The position numbers and the translations under genes are program-made. A stretch of 64,000 nt of DNA from Stercoripulliclostridium_A sp964480195 (lineage in GTDB: Bacteria > Bacillota > Clostridia > Christensenellales > DTU072): the NCBI GenBank assembly GCA_964480195.1, contig CAYZOJ010000002.1, positions 1 to 64,000 of the forward strand, written 5' to 3'. The notes beneath the pieces are model-generated. The model was not told the DNA's origin. It saw only the letters and a program-made list of their open reading frames with translations, and ran no database searches. Positions 42,101 through 57,100 of this stretch are shown here, piece by piece (within the stretch, counting starts at the first letter, position 1; each line of letters opens with the position of its first letter).

Positions 42101-45100
42101 ACCATTCTCCTCGCTCCCGTCGACGAGTTCGGTAATCCCGCGACAATAGATATGCCTCTCGTACACGCATATGTCCAACTCAAGTTCATCAATTTCGATT
42201 TCGATACCGAAGAGCTTCCCGAAGACGGCTATGCGACGATATTCCTTGCCATTCGCGACAGCGGTGACGAAAATCTCGACGCGGTTTACCTCAAAGTCGA
42301 TTTAATCAAGGACCTCGGCGTGCGCGTAGGACATCTCAACCTCTACTCCGACATTTCCGAAACGAACTATACCGGTTCGTTCGAAACGATACAGGAGTTC
42401 CTCGACGGTCTTACCATAGGTCTTCGTATGAAGGGTCATTTCGACTTGACCGTTCAAAACGAGCCTCAATATAAGGTAGACGACTCCGGCGAATACATCC
42501 TCGACGAAAACGGCAATAAGATACCTCTCCTCGACGAAGAGGGCAATATCATATACAAGAAAATCGAAGAGTATACCAACGATTATCTCAACGGAATGCT
42601 TTCGGGTCTTATTTCGGGACTCGGTCTCAAGATAAACACCGCGGACTTTGGCGTTGGCATAGGATTTGAACTCGTTGCCAAGATTTCTCTCGCGGGCGCA
42701 TTGAAGATAGACGGCTCCGAAGCGGCGGATCTCATGGAAGTCTTGCTCGGAAGCTCCGAAATAATGGTTCGTCTTTACGACAGCAGAGAAGAGGACAACC
42801 CCTCGATTGTAGCTATCTACCTTAAAGACGGCAACGTATACGTCGATCTTTCTTACTTCGAAATGCCCAGCATAGGCATAACGGACATTTCCAAGCTCAT
42901 CGACGATATCGGCGATCTTACCGGCTCGAACGCCGCCGACGCGGAAAAGGCTAAGACCGCTCCCGCAAACCTCCTCCACCTCGACAGAGTGGCTCAATAC
43001 GCCAACACCGCAAATCCCGAAGCCGTCGCATTGCAGTTGATGCTCTCGCCCGACGCTTTGACGATTAACCTTACCAAAGACGCGATAGCGAGCCTTATAG
43101 GCTTACTCTTGAATACCGAACTTCCGATTGAAATACAGGATACCAACCTCGAACTCGGATACGGCGACGACGGTATCACGCTCGAACTCGATACCGGTGT
43201 CGAAATATTCAACCTCTCTATGGGCGCAAACGACCTCTTCTTAGCCGTTACGCCCGAAGACCTTGAAAGCCTCGAATTCGAAGTGAACATTCCGTCCGAC
43301 GTAGACTTCTATATGACCGAAGACGGTATGCCGTTAAGCGTATACCTCGAACTCGGCGGTTACCTTGCGATATACAGCGAACCTCTCGAAGATCAAGACG
43401 CCAACATCATCGACTTGGCTCCGGCGCTCAGCGGTATTTTACCCGGTGTGGAACTCAGTGCGCTCATAGAGTTCTTGGGTCTTGTGGACAGCTCGCTGTT
43501 CTTCGATATACGCGCAAGCGTCAATATCAACGAAATAGTTAACATCGTCAATAACGGATTCGATTTTGCCGGAATCGAGCAGACGGCACTCGCAATAACC
43601 TTTAAGACTTACGCGAGCAACGACCCGGGCGATGTGGACGCCAACGGCGAACGCAACAAGAGAAACGTCATCGAACTCTATTATATCGACGGCGACATTT
43701 ACGCATATATGGATACGACGATGATAGAACTTCATCGTATCTACATCCCCGACGCCAACGAAATTCTTGCAGACCTCATCAAGAGCCTTACCGGCGACGA
43801 CGAAATCGTACCCGATGAAGGTCAATCCGAAAGTGACGAGTCCGAAAACGAAACCGCAGTGGCGGTAGAGTACTATCTCGATCTCGTTCTCGGCAAGAAC
43901 GGACTTGCAATCAACATCTCCAAAGCATTCCTTATCGGTGTATTGAACGTCCTCGGACTCGATATATCTTCTTATCTCCAAAGCCTCGACTTCGAAGCGA
44001 GCGTTTCTTTGGATACTCGTCCTCTCGGCGCGGATATCACCCTTAAACTCCGCGATATCGGCACTGACGGCGTAGATGATCCCGATACGGATAACCCCAA
44101 CGACGGCAACTTCGTAAGTATGTCTGTCGGCTTGAACAAGTTAAAGCTCATGCTCGACACCGTTATAACGCTTTCCGAAGAAGAACGCGCCAACTACAGC
44201 CAGGTTATGAATATCGACACGATAGGCGTATCCTTGGGCGGTGCCGCTAAATTCGAAATCGAAGTTCCCGCAGGCGAAGAGGGCGAAGTTTCCGACGAAG
44301 AAACGGGTGCCACCGGCAACGTCCGTTCGCTCACGTTCATAATCAACGAACTTAAAGACATTCTCAAAGAGAATGCGGAAAAAGAAAAGCTCACCTGGAT
44401 ACGCGACGCGTCCATCGGTAAATACGATACCGAAACGGTTAAGTATTCCGAAATGTCCGACGCGCGTCTAAGCGAAATTTACGATTCCGACGTAACCGTT
44501 AAAGACTATACTCAGCTCCTCAACTTCGGTCTTATTCTCGAAGTCATCGGCGATACTTTGGACGGCAAATCCAAGTTCGGCGGTGAAGTATTCTATGAGC
44601 TCGAAGCGATTTTGGATATAACCGACATCTCGAACCTCAAAGCGTCGTTGTTCTTAAGCTCTTCCCAAAAGGCAGAGGATAGGGGCGATATCCTTTGGGT
44701 AAGCATAATGGGCGTTTACGACGAAGTAACGGGCGAATACGACATCAACGTGTTTGCGGATCTTACCAAACTCTTTAACGAAGGTCTTGTAATCAACGAC
44801 GTCATTCGCGTGAACAACTTCTCCGCGTTCTCGGAATATATGGATAGATTTACGAAGGTTACCGCGGGCGCGCAAGCTTCCTATAACGCGAGTATGCCTT
44901 TGAACTCTACCAACAACCTCTTGGAGCTCCCGCACAACGAAGCGGGCGAAGTCGTTCCGAGCATACTTACCGGCGCAAGCATAGTATTGGCGATAACTTC
45001 CGACGCAAGCAAATACGGCGTTCCTTACGAGGCACCCATTGCGTTGGTAGCGCCTTCCGCGGCAATCTACTCTCTCGTAGACTCATTACTCGGCGGTAAC

Positions 45101-48100
45101 GACGCGTCTTACGAAGTAGCCGTTGACGAAGAAAAGATCAGCACTTACGTAAACGACGGCATATACTCCGCAGACGAGTATTATTACGCACTCCGCGGAA
45201 TTTACGCGACGCATATCGAAACGCTTGCGACCGCACGCGTCAACGGAGAAATATCCGAAGATACTTACGTTACTGTAAATCACCTCTGGTCCTCCAATGT
45301 TAAAGACGCTCTCGACGAGCTTTACGCAAAGGGCGACAGCGTAATAGCGCAGTACGACGCAACCGTCGCGACGTTTGTTAACGAATACGCAAAGATATTC
45401 ACCGACGCGGACGTTGCGGGAAGAATTCTCCCCAATGCGACGGAGGAAGAACTCAGCGTACTCGAAACCGCTTACAACGCGTTCGACGCGTTCTATACCG
45501 AAAAACTTAAACCCGCCGTTGCGGAACCCAAAGACCCCGACGACGAGCAAAAGACCAACCTTATTAAAGGTTTGCGCGCGATTCGTATAGAGGAAATCGA
45601 AAGTCAAAAAGACTCGATGTCGGTTGCCAATTACGAATATCTCCTCCACGGTATGCTTACCACCCTCGAGGGCGAGCAAGTCGATCCCGCGGATTACGGT
45701 AACATAGACGTTTCCACGTTCTTCGGCGTACACTCTCCGTCCTTACTCCTTGAAATCGGCGCGGCGTCGATTCCCAATGCGGACGGCGGTACTCGTTCGG
45801 CATTCCTCCTCGTCAATATGAGTCTTGCCGAACTCCTTACCGTTCAATTCGAAATAGGCAGTATCAACGTTACGATATCCCCCGACGATTCGTACTATAC
45901 CGGTACCGTTGACGAATACGGCACGTTGCAAGGCGGATTGCTCAACAACAAGAACTATTACTGGCTCAATCCCGACAAGATGGCGGATCAGCACATAGTC
46001 ATTTCGTTGAACGGCGAACTCGACTTCGATGCGGAAGACACCTCCGACGGCTCCGATACGGAAGCCAAGACGGCAATCGACCTTACCGAAATCATACAAA
46101 CGCTCTTGACGGAAGCAGACTTCGGCGCGATGATTCGCAACGCGGGTCTTAATCCCACAAAGCTGACATATGAATTGAGCGTCAACGTCAACTTGCACGA
46201 TATTCTCAAAACGATAGCGACGGGCGACATTTACTGGTTGCTCGTAAGAAGCGAACTGTTGCTCTCTCTCGGATTCAGCGGTGAACGCGAATATTACGAC
46301 GAAGAAACGGGCGCATATCTCGGCACTCACGACAGCACCGAATATATATCCTTATATTACGTAGACGGCGACGCCTATATCGACGGCTCCGTAATCGGCG
46401 TACAGCGCGTTAGAGTAAACACCGCGCTTGCAAACCTCTTCGACTTTATCGGAATGGGCGACATCCGCGATTACTACAAGCCCACCCCCGAAGAATACGA
46501 GAAGACAGACGCGTCGTTCGACCCGCAAAATTACCCGCTCAACGCGCCTTTGACGGGTACGGAATTGTTACCGTACGTACGTCTTGCAATGGGCAATCAG
46601 ACGGGTATCGTTCTCGATATAATGAGCGAAGTTATATTCTGCGTGCTCTCCGGTCTTGACCTCGGCGAAAGCTTCCCCGTCGAAGACCTCGGCGAAACGG
46701 TAAGAAATACCCTTAACGGAGATCTTAACTTCCAACTCGGAATAATGTCTAAACTCGGCTTGCTTGCGGATAAGTGGCCGTCAGAGAACAGAGATATCCT
46801 CGCGCTTGCGTTGAACGTAGGTAACTACACGTTGGGCATGAGGCTCTCCGAGCTCAGCCTCGACCTTATGGACGAAACGGAAACGGCTACCGTATCCCTT
46901 AAACCCAAAGAAATGAACCTCGACAGTTACGAGCTCAGCGAAAACCTCGATAACGTTTACGCTGAACTCTCTCTCGACTTCAATCTCGACGGCACCAACG
47001 GCACCAAGTTCAACTTGGACGAAACCGTAGACGGCATACTCTCCCGCTTCGGAATCAACGACGACGGCTCCGTTAATAGCACGGTAGAAACCATAAGAGG
47101 ACTCGGACTGGAACCCATAATCCAGCTTTTGAGTACCCTAAGTAACCATTACACGCTCGAAATCAAAGGTAACATCAACCTTTCGGAAATCATCGACGAA
47201 AACACCTTCTACGATACGAACTTCTCGGTATATCTCCGTGACAGAGATACCCTCATCGACTATAGCGACGGTAACGGCGAAGTCTACAAGGAAGTATTCT
47301 CCGCTCACTATATCGACCGTGCGCTCTATATCAACGCCGAGTGCTTCAACATTCAGGCTGTACGTATAGACACGTTCTGGGATTTCGTAATGCACGACCT
47401 TAAAGACATCTACTTCCCCGAAACCGACGAAGAACCCGAAGAGGGCGACGGCGACGAAACGGAGGAAGTACAAAACGCCACGGGATTTGCCGGATACGAA
47501 AGCAAATCGGGATTCGATCCGCTTTCGCTCTTGCGTCAAGTCGCGAGCGGTGAAGCGAATAAGGTTGCCGCATACATCAATATTACGGCAAGCCCCGAAG
47601 GCTTTGCGCTAAGCATCGGAACCACGGTGTTGTTCGCGGTACTCCGCGCAATCGGCGGTGAGGCAATGGACTTCTCGAGCTATGTCGAGCCGATAGGCGA
47701 ACTTACCGTCGAAGCAGTACTCTTCGGACCCGAAGAGCTCTTAGGCTTGGGACTTACGTTCGAAGGATACGCGTTCAGCGGTGACGAAAGAATCAATACC
47801 GGTACCGAGGAAGAACCCGTTTATCAAAAAGACGGCAGTAACATTTCGATAAGCTTCGGTATCAGAAACGACTTCAAGGTTGCGTTCAACAACACTTGGC
47901 TTGCGGATAAATACTATATTAACCGCGACAAGTTCTACACGGGCGAATTTACGTCCGACGACGTAACCGTAAGCCACGTAACCGTAGATAACACGATTAG
48001 CGCGCCCGCATACGCGTATATCGACGACGGCAACGGCGGTTACGAAGCGATAGACTACACCGCAGTCGACCTTACCAACCCCGTAATAGGTCTTGAAACG

Positions 48101-51100
48101 GTAATTTACATCGACCTCGGCGCGGGCAAGATAACGGGCGACGGCGTAACCGGAACCGTCAGCAGAGAATATGACGAGAACGGCGAATTGTCGGGTATCC
48201 ATTACAGTGGTTACGATCTCAACAAAGAGCCTTTAACGTCGCTTCTCGCGGGCATACTCGACGCAACTCTCGCTATACTTTTGGAAATTGATTCGAATCA
48301 GTCCGTAACGTACGAACTCGAACTTTTGGTCAACTTCCCGCTCCGCAACTTCAGAGGTATCGAAGTACAGCTCACGTTGAGCGGTCTTTACAACGAGAAG
48401 TATTATCGTCAGTTGTTCAGAGCAAACCTCCACAACTCCAACCTCTACGTCGACCTCACCGCGCTCAACGGACCCAAGTTCTCCGTAGAAGCGGTTCTCG
48501 AAACGATTCTCGGCGAAAAGGAATTTGAAGACGACGTCATTTCGGGTCTTATCGACAGCATATTCGGCGGTGGATCGAGTGACGAGGAAACTCCGCAAAA
48601 CGCGTCAGGCGCACAAAACGCGTCTTCCGCAAAGACTGATACTCCCATCAATATAGATTTGGGCGTCGAAAGACTCATAAGAGGCGTGATGACCCACGGT
48701 CTTGCACTCTATGTAACGGAAGCGGCGGTAAACTCCATACTCCGTATGTTCTCGATGTCCGACCTCGAAATATTCGAAACGCTTTTGGTGGAAATCGGTC
48801 TTGCCGCCAAGAAGAACAGCTTCATATTCGCATTGGATCTCGAAGCGACGGCGGAATACTATGACGAAAACAACACCAGTCAATCGAGTAAAGTTATCGA
48901 CTTGGGACTCGGTATCGACGGATTGCGCCTGAATTTCGAAGGCTTCCCGAACACCGAACTCCTGTTACCGCAGACGGCTAACTATATGCGCGCGGCGGAA
49001 GTCAATACGCTTACTTTGAGCACTGCAATCGAAATCGAAGTAGGGGTAAACGGCGGAACGCTCAATCTTAACGGACTGTATCAAGAAGTCTTGCGCGAAG
49101 ACGGCGCGATAGCCGGTCTTCTCGGCGACGACGACTCGTTCGATTCGCTCTTCGGCAACAACGGCTTGATGACGGCTCTTCCGCAACTCGTAATGCTCGG
49201 CGACGTCGGCGACACGTTGGTATTCCAAATCGACGGTATGGTCTACATCAAGGGCGGACTCGAAGGCATAATCGACAATTTGCAGTTGCGCCTCGAAATC
49301 TACTCCAAGAAGTGCAGAGAAAAGTTCGACATCGTATTTACCTATTATAAGAACCAGCTTTACGGCGACTTCTCTTCGATAGGAATGGGTAAAGTCTTCA
49401 TTGACGACGTCAACTTCTTGCTCGATTGGTTCGGCGGTCTCGGCGGTAGCGACGAAGAAACCGAAGCTCAATCCGCTTCTTTGACCGAAACCGAACGCGT
49501 GGCAAACGCATTCGCAAAACAGTTCCCGACTTGGGCACAGGCACTCGGACTCAATAACGCAAGCTCGGACGAAAATCTCGTAGGTATCGTCAAGATACTC
49601 CTCGGCAACGACGACGGCTTGCTCATCACCGTAACGTTTGAAATGATAGACGTCATACTCAAGATGGTCGGATTGGACATCGGACTCGAAGACTATCTTG
49701 CGGGCGTTCTCAACCCGAGCGCGACGGTAGGCGTAATACCCGGTCCCGCATACGAAATCGGTATACATCTCGACACCGCGTCGAGCACCATACCCAACTG
49801 GAGCTGGGACGAGGAAGCTCAAGAGTATCGTCAAGACAGCGAGCCCAAGAAAGACGAAAACGGTGAATATGTCGAAAACAACGGCGGTTTGGATCTCGCT
49901 CTCCGTTTGATGGGCGGAGATACCTCGATAGGCATCGAAAACGAATCTCTCGTCTACACGCCTTACGGCATACAATCCACTCTTACCCCGCTCATTTCCG
50001 AAGAAGAGAGAAGCGCGTACAAGATGTTCAACGAAGTAGCGTTGACGTTAGGAACCAACTTCGCTCTCCAATTCGACCTCTCCGACGGTAAGATTCAGCT
50101 CAACGCATTACTCGATACCATATTCACGATTCTCGGTATGGAGATGCCCGAGGACTACGAAACCAACATCATATTCAACGGCGGTAACGAAACGTTGTAT
50201 TGCGAAATCAACCTTAGAGTAGGTTTGGATCTTGCAAAACTTCTTTCCGCAAACTCCGAAGACATCACTCACGCCATAACCTTAGAGCTCATCGTTCAGT
50301 ACACGATTATAGATAACGTTACCGACGAAGTCTATATGAACCAAAAACTCATCGAGCTCTATATGTTCGACGACATAATTTACGCTGGACTTAACATAAT
50401 GGATACCGAACTCGGCGTAAAGGTACCCGATATGGGACTTTCCGCAACCCTCCGCGGACTTATGGAGAAACTCTTCATAGTCGATAAGGTCGAAGACGAC
50501 GTTACTACCGGCGGTGGCGAAGAAGGCGGTAATCCTCAAAACGCGTCCTCCAACCCGATTAAGGATATGTACGAGTCGACTAAGGACACCGTCGGCGATA
50601 CGCCGGTAGGCAACCTTATGACTCCTATGATTTACTTGAACTCCCAAGGCTTTGCGTTGATGCTTACCAAGACCCTCCTTATCGAGTGTATCGACGCGGT
50701 TATAGATATAGCCGGCGGTGCGATAGGTACGCAGGACGGCGAACCCATAATCCTTGACCGTGAACAACTCGAGTTCATTGCGGAACAGATTCTCGACTAC
50801 GTAACACTCGGCTTCTATTTCGACCCGGACGAAGAGGGCAATATGAGCATTAAGCTCAACCTCACCAAGGAAGCGGGCGAAGAGCAAATCGAAGAAACCA
50901 AGGAGTGGTACGATTCCGTCGGTTACAGCATAACGCTTTCGCTGTTCCACGACAGTATCATGACCGTCAGCACCGAAACTTACGACGAGCGTCTAGATTA
51001 TCTCCGTTACGACGAAGAGCACGTAAGATATTACGATAACTGCCTCGACACCCGTAACATCGCGTGGCGCGTAAACCTCGGTATCGACCTTTCGATAGGT

Positions 51101-54100
51101 ACGGACATTCAACAATACATATTGAACTGGAGCTCGCTCTTCCAAAACGAAATGGACGAGGACGGCAACGTCACGGGCGCCGCGTTCTATATTCAAGCGC
51201 TCCAAGACAACATCGGAGAGCTTACCTTGCGTATCAAAGCCGACGTAACTCTTACAGCACTTGACGAGTGGAGCATTAACGCGATGATCCAACTCGTAAG
51301 GCTCAAAGAGGACGGCACATATGAAAACGGCGACGACGTCGACGAAGAAGTATTCGCGCTTTACGTACTCGGCTCTTTGAACAACGCTACGGGCTATGCC
51401 GAAAACGGGCTCCAAGTCTATATGACCATGAGCTCGATGGAGCAATACGGCTTGACGGGCATAATCCTCGACTCCTCGGTATTCGAGAAGTTCTTCAACC
51501 TGAACTTGAACGCCGTACTCGAGTCGTTAGGCGGAACGCTCGCCACGACGATGGACGGCTCCATTATCGCGATGCTCAACAGCCTCATGCAATCGGTAAA
51601 CGGTATTATCGGAAGCATCGGCGGTGACGCGTCGGAAGAAACCGATCCCGAAGGACCCAAGAGTGAAGCAAGCGTTTCGACAGGCGAGGGCACTTCGACC
51701 GAAGGCACCGAAGAAGAGAATCCCTACGCGCCCGACGACGGCGAAGGCGACGAAGACAACGTTGCGTGGTATGCGGGACTCTTTGACAGTATCCAATTCA
51801 CCAAGGGCGCGATTTCGATAGTCATAGCGCAGACGGCTGTACAGACGATACTCGACGAGTTGTTGACCTTCCCGTTCGACGAAAAACTCGGCGAACTCTC
51901 CTTCACGCTCGACAACTACGATAACTCTTTGAAACTCTCGTTCGGTACCGACTATCAAGAGCCTGTCGACATCAGCGACATCGACCTCGATAAGCTCAAG
52001 ATTACCGTCGGCGAAGACGCTGTCGTAAACGACGTCAATAACTACATCGAAGCTCTCGAACGCGACATATTGAAGGTAGCGTCGCCGTTCTTCCTTAGCG
52101 GTGTTACCGTCCAATACGATAACTATAGCGGAATGCTCAACGCAAGTTCGGCATACGTCGGCGACGTCAACAACGCCCAAGTTCTCGGCATTTCCGATAG
52201 CTACGTAAGATACCTCGTTTATGACGCCGAAACGATATTCGGTTCTACCGTAACGAGCCAATCCGAATTGACGCGCAAGCAATACGCGCTCGCGATAATT
52301 GAGGCGATTAACACCCGTCTTAAAGACAGATATACGCTTGTATCTTCCGATTCCGTCAACGGCATTTACGGATTCGAGAATCAAACGTTAAGAGCAAAAG
52401 TCGCGGTTAAACTCTCTGACGAAGACATCAACGTCGAGGGCAATCCTTATAAACAATATAAAGTAATAGTGGCTGTCGCATACGAAAGCTCGAAGCTCGA
52501 TTTGAGCACGGTAGAAGCCGACGTATTCGGCGGTAAACAAGTAAGCCTTACCACCGAAGAAATCGCCACCAACGAAATCAGAGAGCAATACGACGACGAC
52601 TTCCTCGAAGGCATCACCGTACCCGTCGACGACGGCAAGTCCGTTGCGCTCAAGGCGGAAAGCGTTTACGTACAGAAGTTCAAGCTTTATGCGGGACAAG
52701 AGTACGAAGTCGAAAATCCCGGCACGCGTAACGTCTTCTATTACGTATACAACCCGCTCGATTTCTACGATTACGAAGAAACCGGCGACAGATACTCCGA
52801 AATCGCGCTCAAAGAGAAGAAAGCTCTTGCGGAAAAACTCTTATTGGTTATCTCCGACTACTTCCACGAGGGCGAATACACCTGGTCCAAGAGCGCGGAC
52901 GGCGTACACGAACTCTATAAGAGCGACACGCGCTTCAACGTCGCTATCAAGGTTGTAGAAGAGAAGGAAGTCATCGGCGGAACCGAAAGGACTGTCGGTT
53001 ACAAGGTAATAATGGGCACTTCGAGCGACAAGAGTATGTTCAACGTGTATGTCAAGATACACGGACTCGACATCGGTCTCGGCGAAGGCAACATCTTCCA
53101 AGAAATGCCTCTCGGCGGAAAGCTCCGCGACGGCAAGACGGAATACACTATTATTAACGAAGCCGGTGAAGAAGAGATCGTCAAATACGATTATCTCGAC
53201 TACTTCGCAACTCAGTTCATGCCTCTTTCGGACTACAAGTGGGAGTTCGAACTCTACTCCGAACTCACCATCGACGATACCGTAGGCGGAATATTCGATA
53301 TGTCCGACCTTATGGTATTGGTAGGCGGGCTCATAGGCGGGGACATCGGCAATTCGATATCTCAAATCAACTTCGCGTTGCAACCGATAGACGACGTGGC
53401 AATCACGTTCGGTATCGCGGTTCGCGCGTACATTGACTTTGGCGACTTCACTCCCATGCGCTTCCAAGTTGAGCTCACCAACCAAGGTAAGACCGTACTC
53501 CTTCTTACCTACGTAGGCGGTTACGACGTTGACGAAAACGGCATTTACGAAAACAGCAAGCTCTATGTAGACCTCAGCGGTCTCGGATTCCCCTCGGTCA
53601 AACTCGAGCACATCCAGCTTGCCAAGATAGTTAAAGACCTTATGGGCGGTCTCAGCGGAGAAACCGAAGAGAACAAGCCCGAAAACGGCGCAGACAATGG
53701 CGAATCGGGAACCGTAAACGGCAATTCGGGAACCTCTACTCCCGCAAACGCCTCCGCTTCCGACGAACCCGAAAGAATTTACTTAAGCGATAAAGACATC
53801 GACTTCAAGATGTTGCTCTTGACGTTCGGCGAAGAGAATACGAGTATTGCGATAACCGGTGCTCTTCTCTGCTCGCTCATAGGCGCAATCGGTCAGAACG
53901 AAGTCATCTCTTCCGCTCTCGGCGGACTCGACATCGACATCCCGATGTTCCGTAACCTCCAAATCGGTTACTCCAAAGAAGACGGACTCGCGGGTATCAT
54001 CTTACGCCTTACCGACGACACGCCTTACGAAAAGGCAATGCGCATAGGCTTCAACTTCCGCAACGTAAGCGAAAGACCCGACGGATACGGTTCTTACACC

Positions 54101-57100
54101 AAGTTCTGGACGGGCGACGAGTCGTCGACCTCGATTGACCCGAGAGAAAATGTCGAAGGCGAAGTCGAAGACGGAATCGCTTACGAGAACATCGACGTTA
54201 TCACCCAAGTAGGTCTCGGACTCGAAGTCGAAGTTCGCGTACGTACCAAGGACACCGAAAAGTCTTCACAGCTTCTCGCACTCGAAACGTTACTCCAAAA
54301 ACTCCTCGCAAGCTCGGGAATGCTCCCGGACAGCGAAGGCGTCATCAACCTCGATGTACAGAACACAATGCTCGTGTTCACATTGGGACTTAACGTATAT
54401 ACCGACCTTTCCGACCTCACCAAGACCACGCTTGCGTTGAACTTGGGACTCTCCGGCGAAGATCTCCTTGCGATATACTTCCTCGGAAGCACCAACACCG
54501 TATACGCGGATCTCAGCGGACTCGGATTCTTCAAGGCGGCGATAAACGGTATTGACCTTATAGGCATACTCAACACCTTCCTTGGCGGATTCTTGGGCGA
54601 CGAGGGCTTGGAAGTCGGCAAGATGCTTGCAGGTCTTGTATCCGGCATAACGGGCGCTTCTCAAGCGTCGGTCAACGCGACGAGCACCAATTACGTATCG
54701 ACGTCCGAAACCGTCGAAGCTCCGCGTAACGCCGCAATCGACCTCGTAACGTCGACGGATAACCCGCTCCTCAAGATACTCATATCCAACGAAGAACTCA
54801 TCATCAACCCGAACGTGGCAATCCTTTCGAGCCTGCTCGGCGATTCGATGACTCTTCCCAAGATAACGGATATGCGTCTCGGCATCAACCTCTATCAAGG
54901 TTTCAACAACCTCAACATCAAGGTAAAACTCGACCACAAGGGCAACTATCTCAATATGGCTGTTCCGGAAGGCGGGTTGCAAATCGAAATAGGCAAGACC
55001 GCGGAACGCCTTAAACTCTACACCATAGGCGACGAATCCACTTACGGCGGTATCGTAGGTATCTCGATGGGTCTTGACTCGGCGGGATCGCTCTCCGCGG
55101 GTATTGACGCATTGACGCTCGCGCAGGGCATTTTGGACGTCATCGACCTTAAGAACTTTGCGATTTACCTCGAAAAGCGTAACGACTACTTCTTCATTCG
55201 TAACCTTGCTTACAAGGTAACGACGGGTAACTTCTCGTTCGACTATTTCGGAACCTCTTACAGCACCGGTCCTACCGTATTCTCGACTCAGTTCGATAAC
55301 AGATTCATCAACTCCAAGACCGGACTCGATCCGTACGACGACGCGTACGTATCCACCGGACAGCTCTTCAGCTTGTCGATAGGTTCTTGGGACGTAGGTC
55401 AATACGCAAAAGCGTACGAGCCGATATTCTTCGACAACGCGTACAGAAGACTTGCAATCTACGCGACCAAGGACGTTCGCAACGTAACCGACCTCGAGAT
55501 AAGACAGCTTACGCAAGTAGGTAACGTCGAGTCTTACGCAGATCAGACAGACTGGGAGCCGATGGGTCTTAACGCGTACATTAAAGACAACGTCTTGAAG
55601 CTCTCGCTTGACAACATCGTCGTCATCGACTTGAGCGGACTTATTCAGCAGATTTTGAGTTGGATTATTTCCGCTGTCGGTAACGCTATCGGCGGTGGCG
55701 TCGCGGGAACCATAATCAATGCTGTTTGGGGCGTTGCGGGCGACGCTGTATCCACGTGGATTGCAGACCTCCTCGGCGACTTCAGCATAACGATAGGCGG
55801 TGTCGAATACGGACACTACGGCAACCCGCTCAAAGTAGGTAAGCTCGTCACCGACATACTCTCGGGCGGAGATCCGACATACGGCTTCGGCGTTGTAAAT
55901 ATGTATCTCCCGGAATTCCTGCCTTCGCTCATTTCGAGCCTCAGGGCAAGTTCGTTCGAAGATACCAACAGCTACGGCTCTATGTACGGTAACGTCAACC
56001 ACTACAACAAGGCGACCGGCGAGTACGAACCCGTCGCGGGCGCTAAGGTTGTTCTCGGAAACGACCAATACGTAACGTACACCGACTCGGACGGCGATTA
56101 CAGCTTCATCAACGTTGCAATCGGCACGTACAACGTAAAGATTACTTGCGACGGATACAACACCTTACCGAGAGTCGGTCAGGCAAGCCCGCAAGCGACC
56201 GTTTACGCGTACTACGACAAGCCCGCAATGGAAGCGAACTACACCCTCGAAGAGTACGAAACCGGCACTTGGACAAACGTAACCCTCAAGGGTCAAGTCA
56301 AGTACGAGTCCTCTAAGGGCGTATACACGATTCTCAAGGGCGTGGATGTCGAAATCGAGAACCACGGTGTTTGGATTACAGTCGGAACCACCGATTCCGA
56401 AGGTAACTATTCGGGAACGCTTACGACCAACCTCGTAGGTTCCTACCACAATATGAGAGTTGCAAGCGGTATCGCTCACATCGGAACGATAACTTCGTCG
56501 GTGACCCTCAAATACACCGCGGACGGTTTGTCGATGGTAAAAGACTACACCGTCAACATTACCTATAACATTCCGTCGCCCGACGCTACGGTAACCGCAA
56601 CGCTCAAGACGTTGGATCTTACCGAAACGCTTCTCAACGGACAAGCGTCGACCGTATACAATAACTACGCGCGTCGCGATACCGAAGATACGTCTTTCGA
56701 CTCCACAGCCGTTTACAGTTATCAGAACGCCGGCACCATCGTCGGTAGCAAGGTAGACAAAGACCTCGTTCAAAACAAACTCGGCGGAACGGCAGTCGCC
56801 GCATACACCGAAAACGATACCGTTTACAACGTATACGAGTTCGAAACGGTAGCCGCGATGAAGAGCGGTATCTCCGCATTCGTAACCGCGATTAAGGAAT
56901 TGTCCTACACCCAAAACGAGACAAAATACGCGCTCTACGACGTAACCGAAGAAATCGGCTCGCTCTACTACCGCGCGACTTCTTATCAAGAACGCAACAT
57001 TACCGAAATTCGCGGATTCGCGTCGCAATACAAAGACGGCAAGTTCTGCTATCGCGTAATCGTTGCTCGCAGACAAGCGACTCTCGTCGCGGTCGACTTC

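Larger units (their letters stand above)
39550..54640 (+). repeat. ~14-copy array of divergent ~1-kb protein modules
   Basis: The marker strand pair (hydrophobic strand, short turn, then Y-[VIA]-[DNA]) recurs at about nt 39600, 40650, 41590, 42826, 43681, 44740, 46361, 47310, 48434, 49350, 50367, 51408, 53553 and 54497; examples are FIDGTDLYLNFDD, YYIDGDIYAYMD, YYVDGDAYIDG, SNLYVDLTAL, SKLYVDLSGLGFP and NTVYADLSGLGF. Between markers a second motif recurs: a strand starting GLAINIS or GFALSIG, then a hydrophobic helix such as KAFLIGVLNVLGLD. Typical spacing is 0.86-1.2 kb, with two longer intervals that contain insertions. DNA identity between copies is low, so these are old duplications. Confidence 0.75.

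Noticed and set aside
54290..56068. 592-codon minus-strand open frame
   Set aside because: Same antisense shadow effect; the plus-strand frame encodes clear array modules and linkers here.
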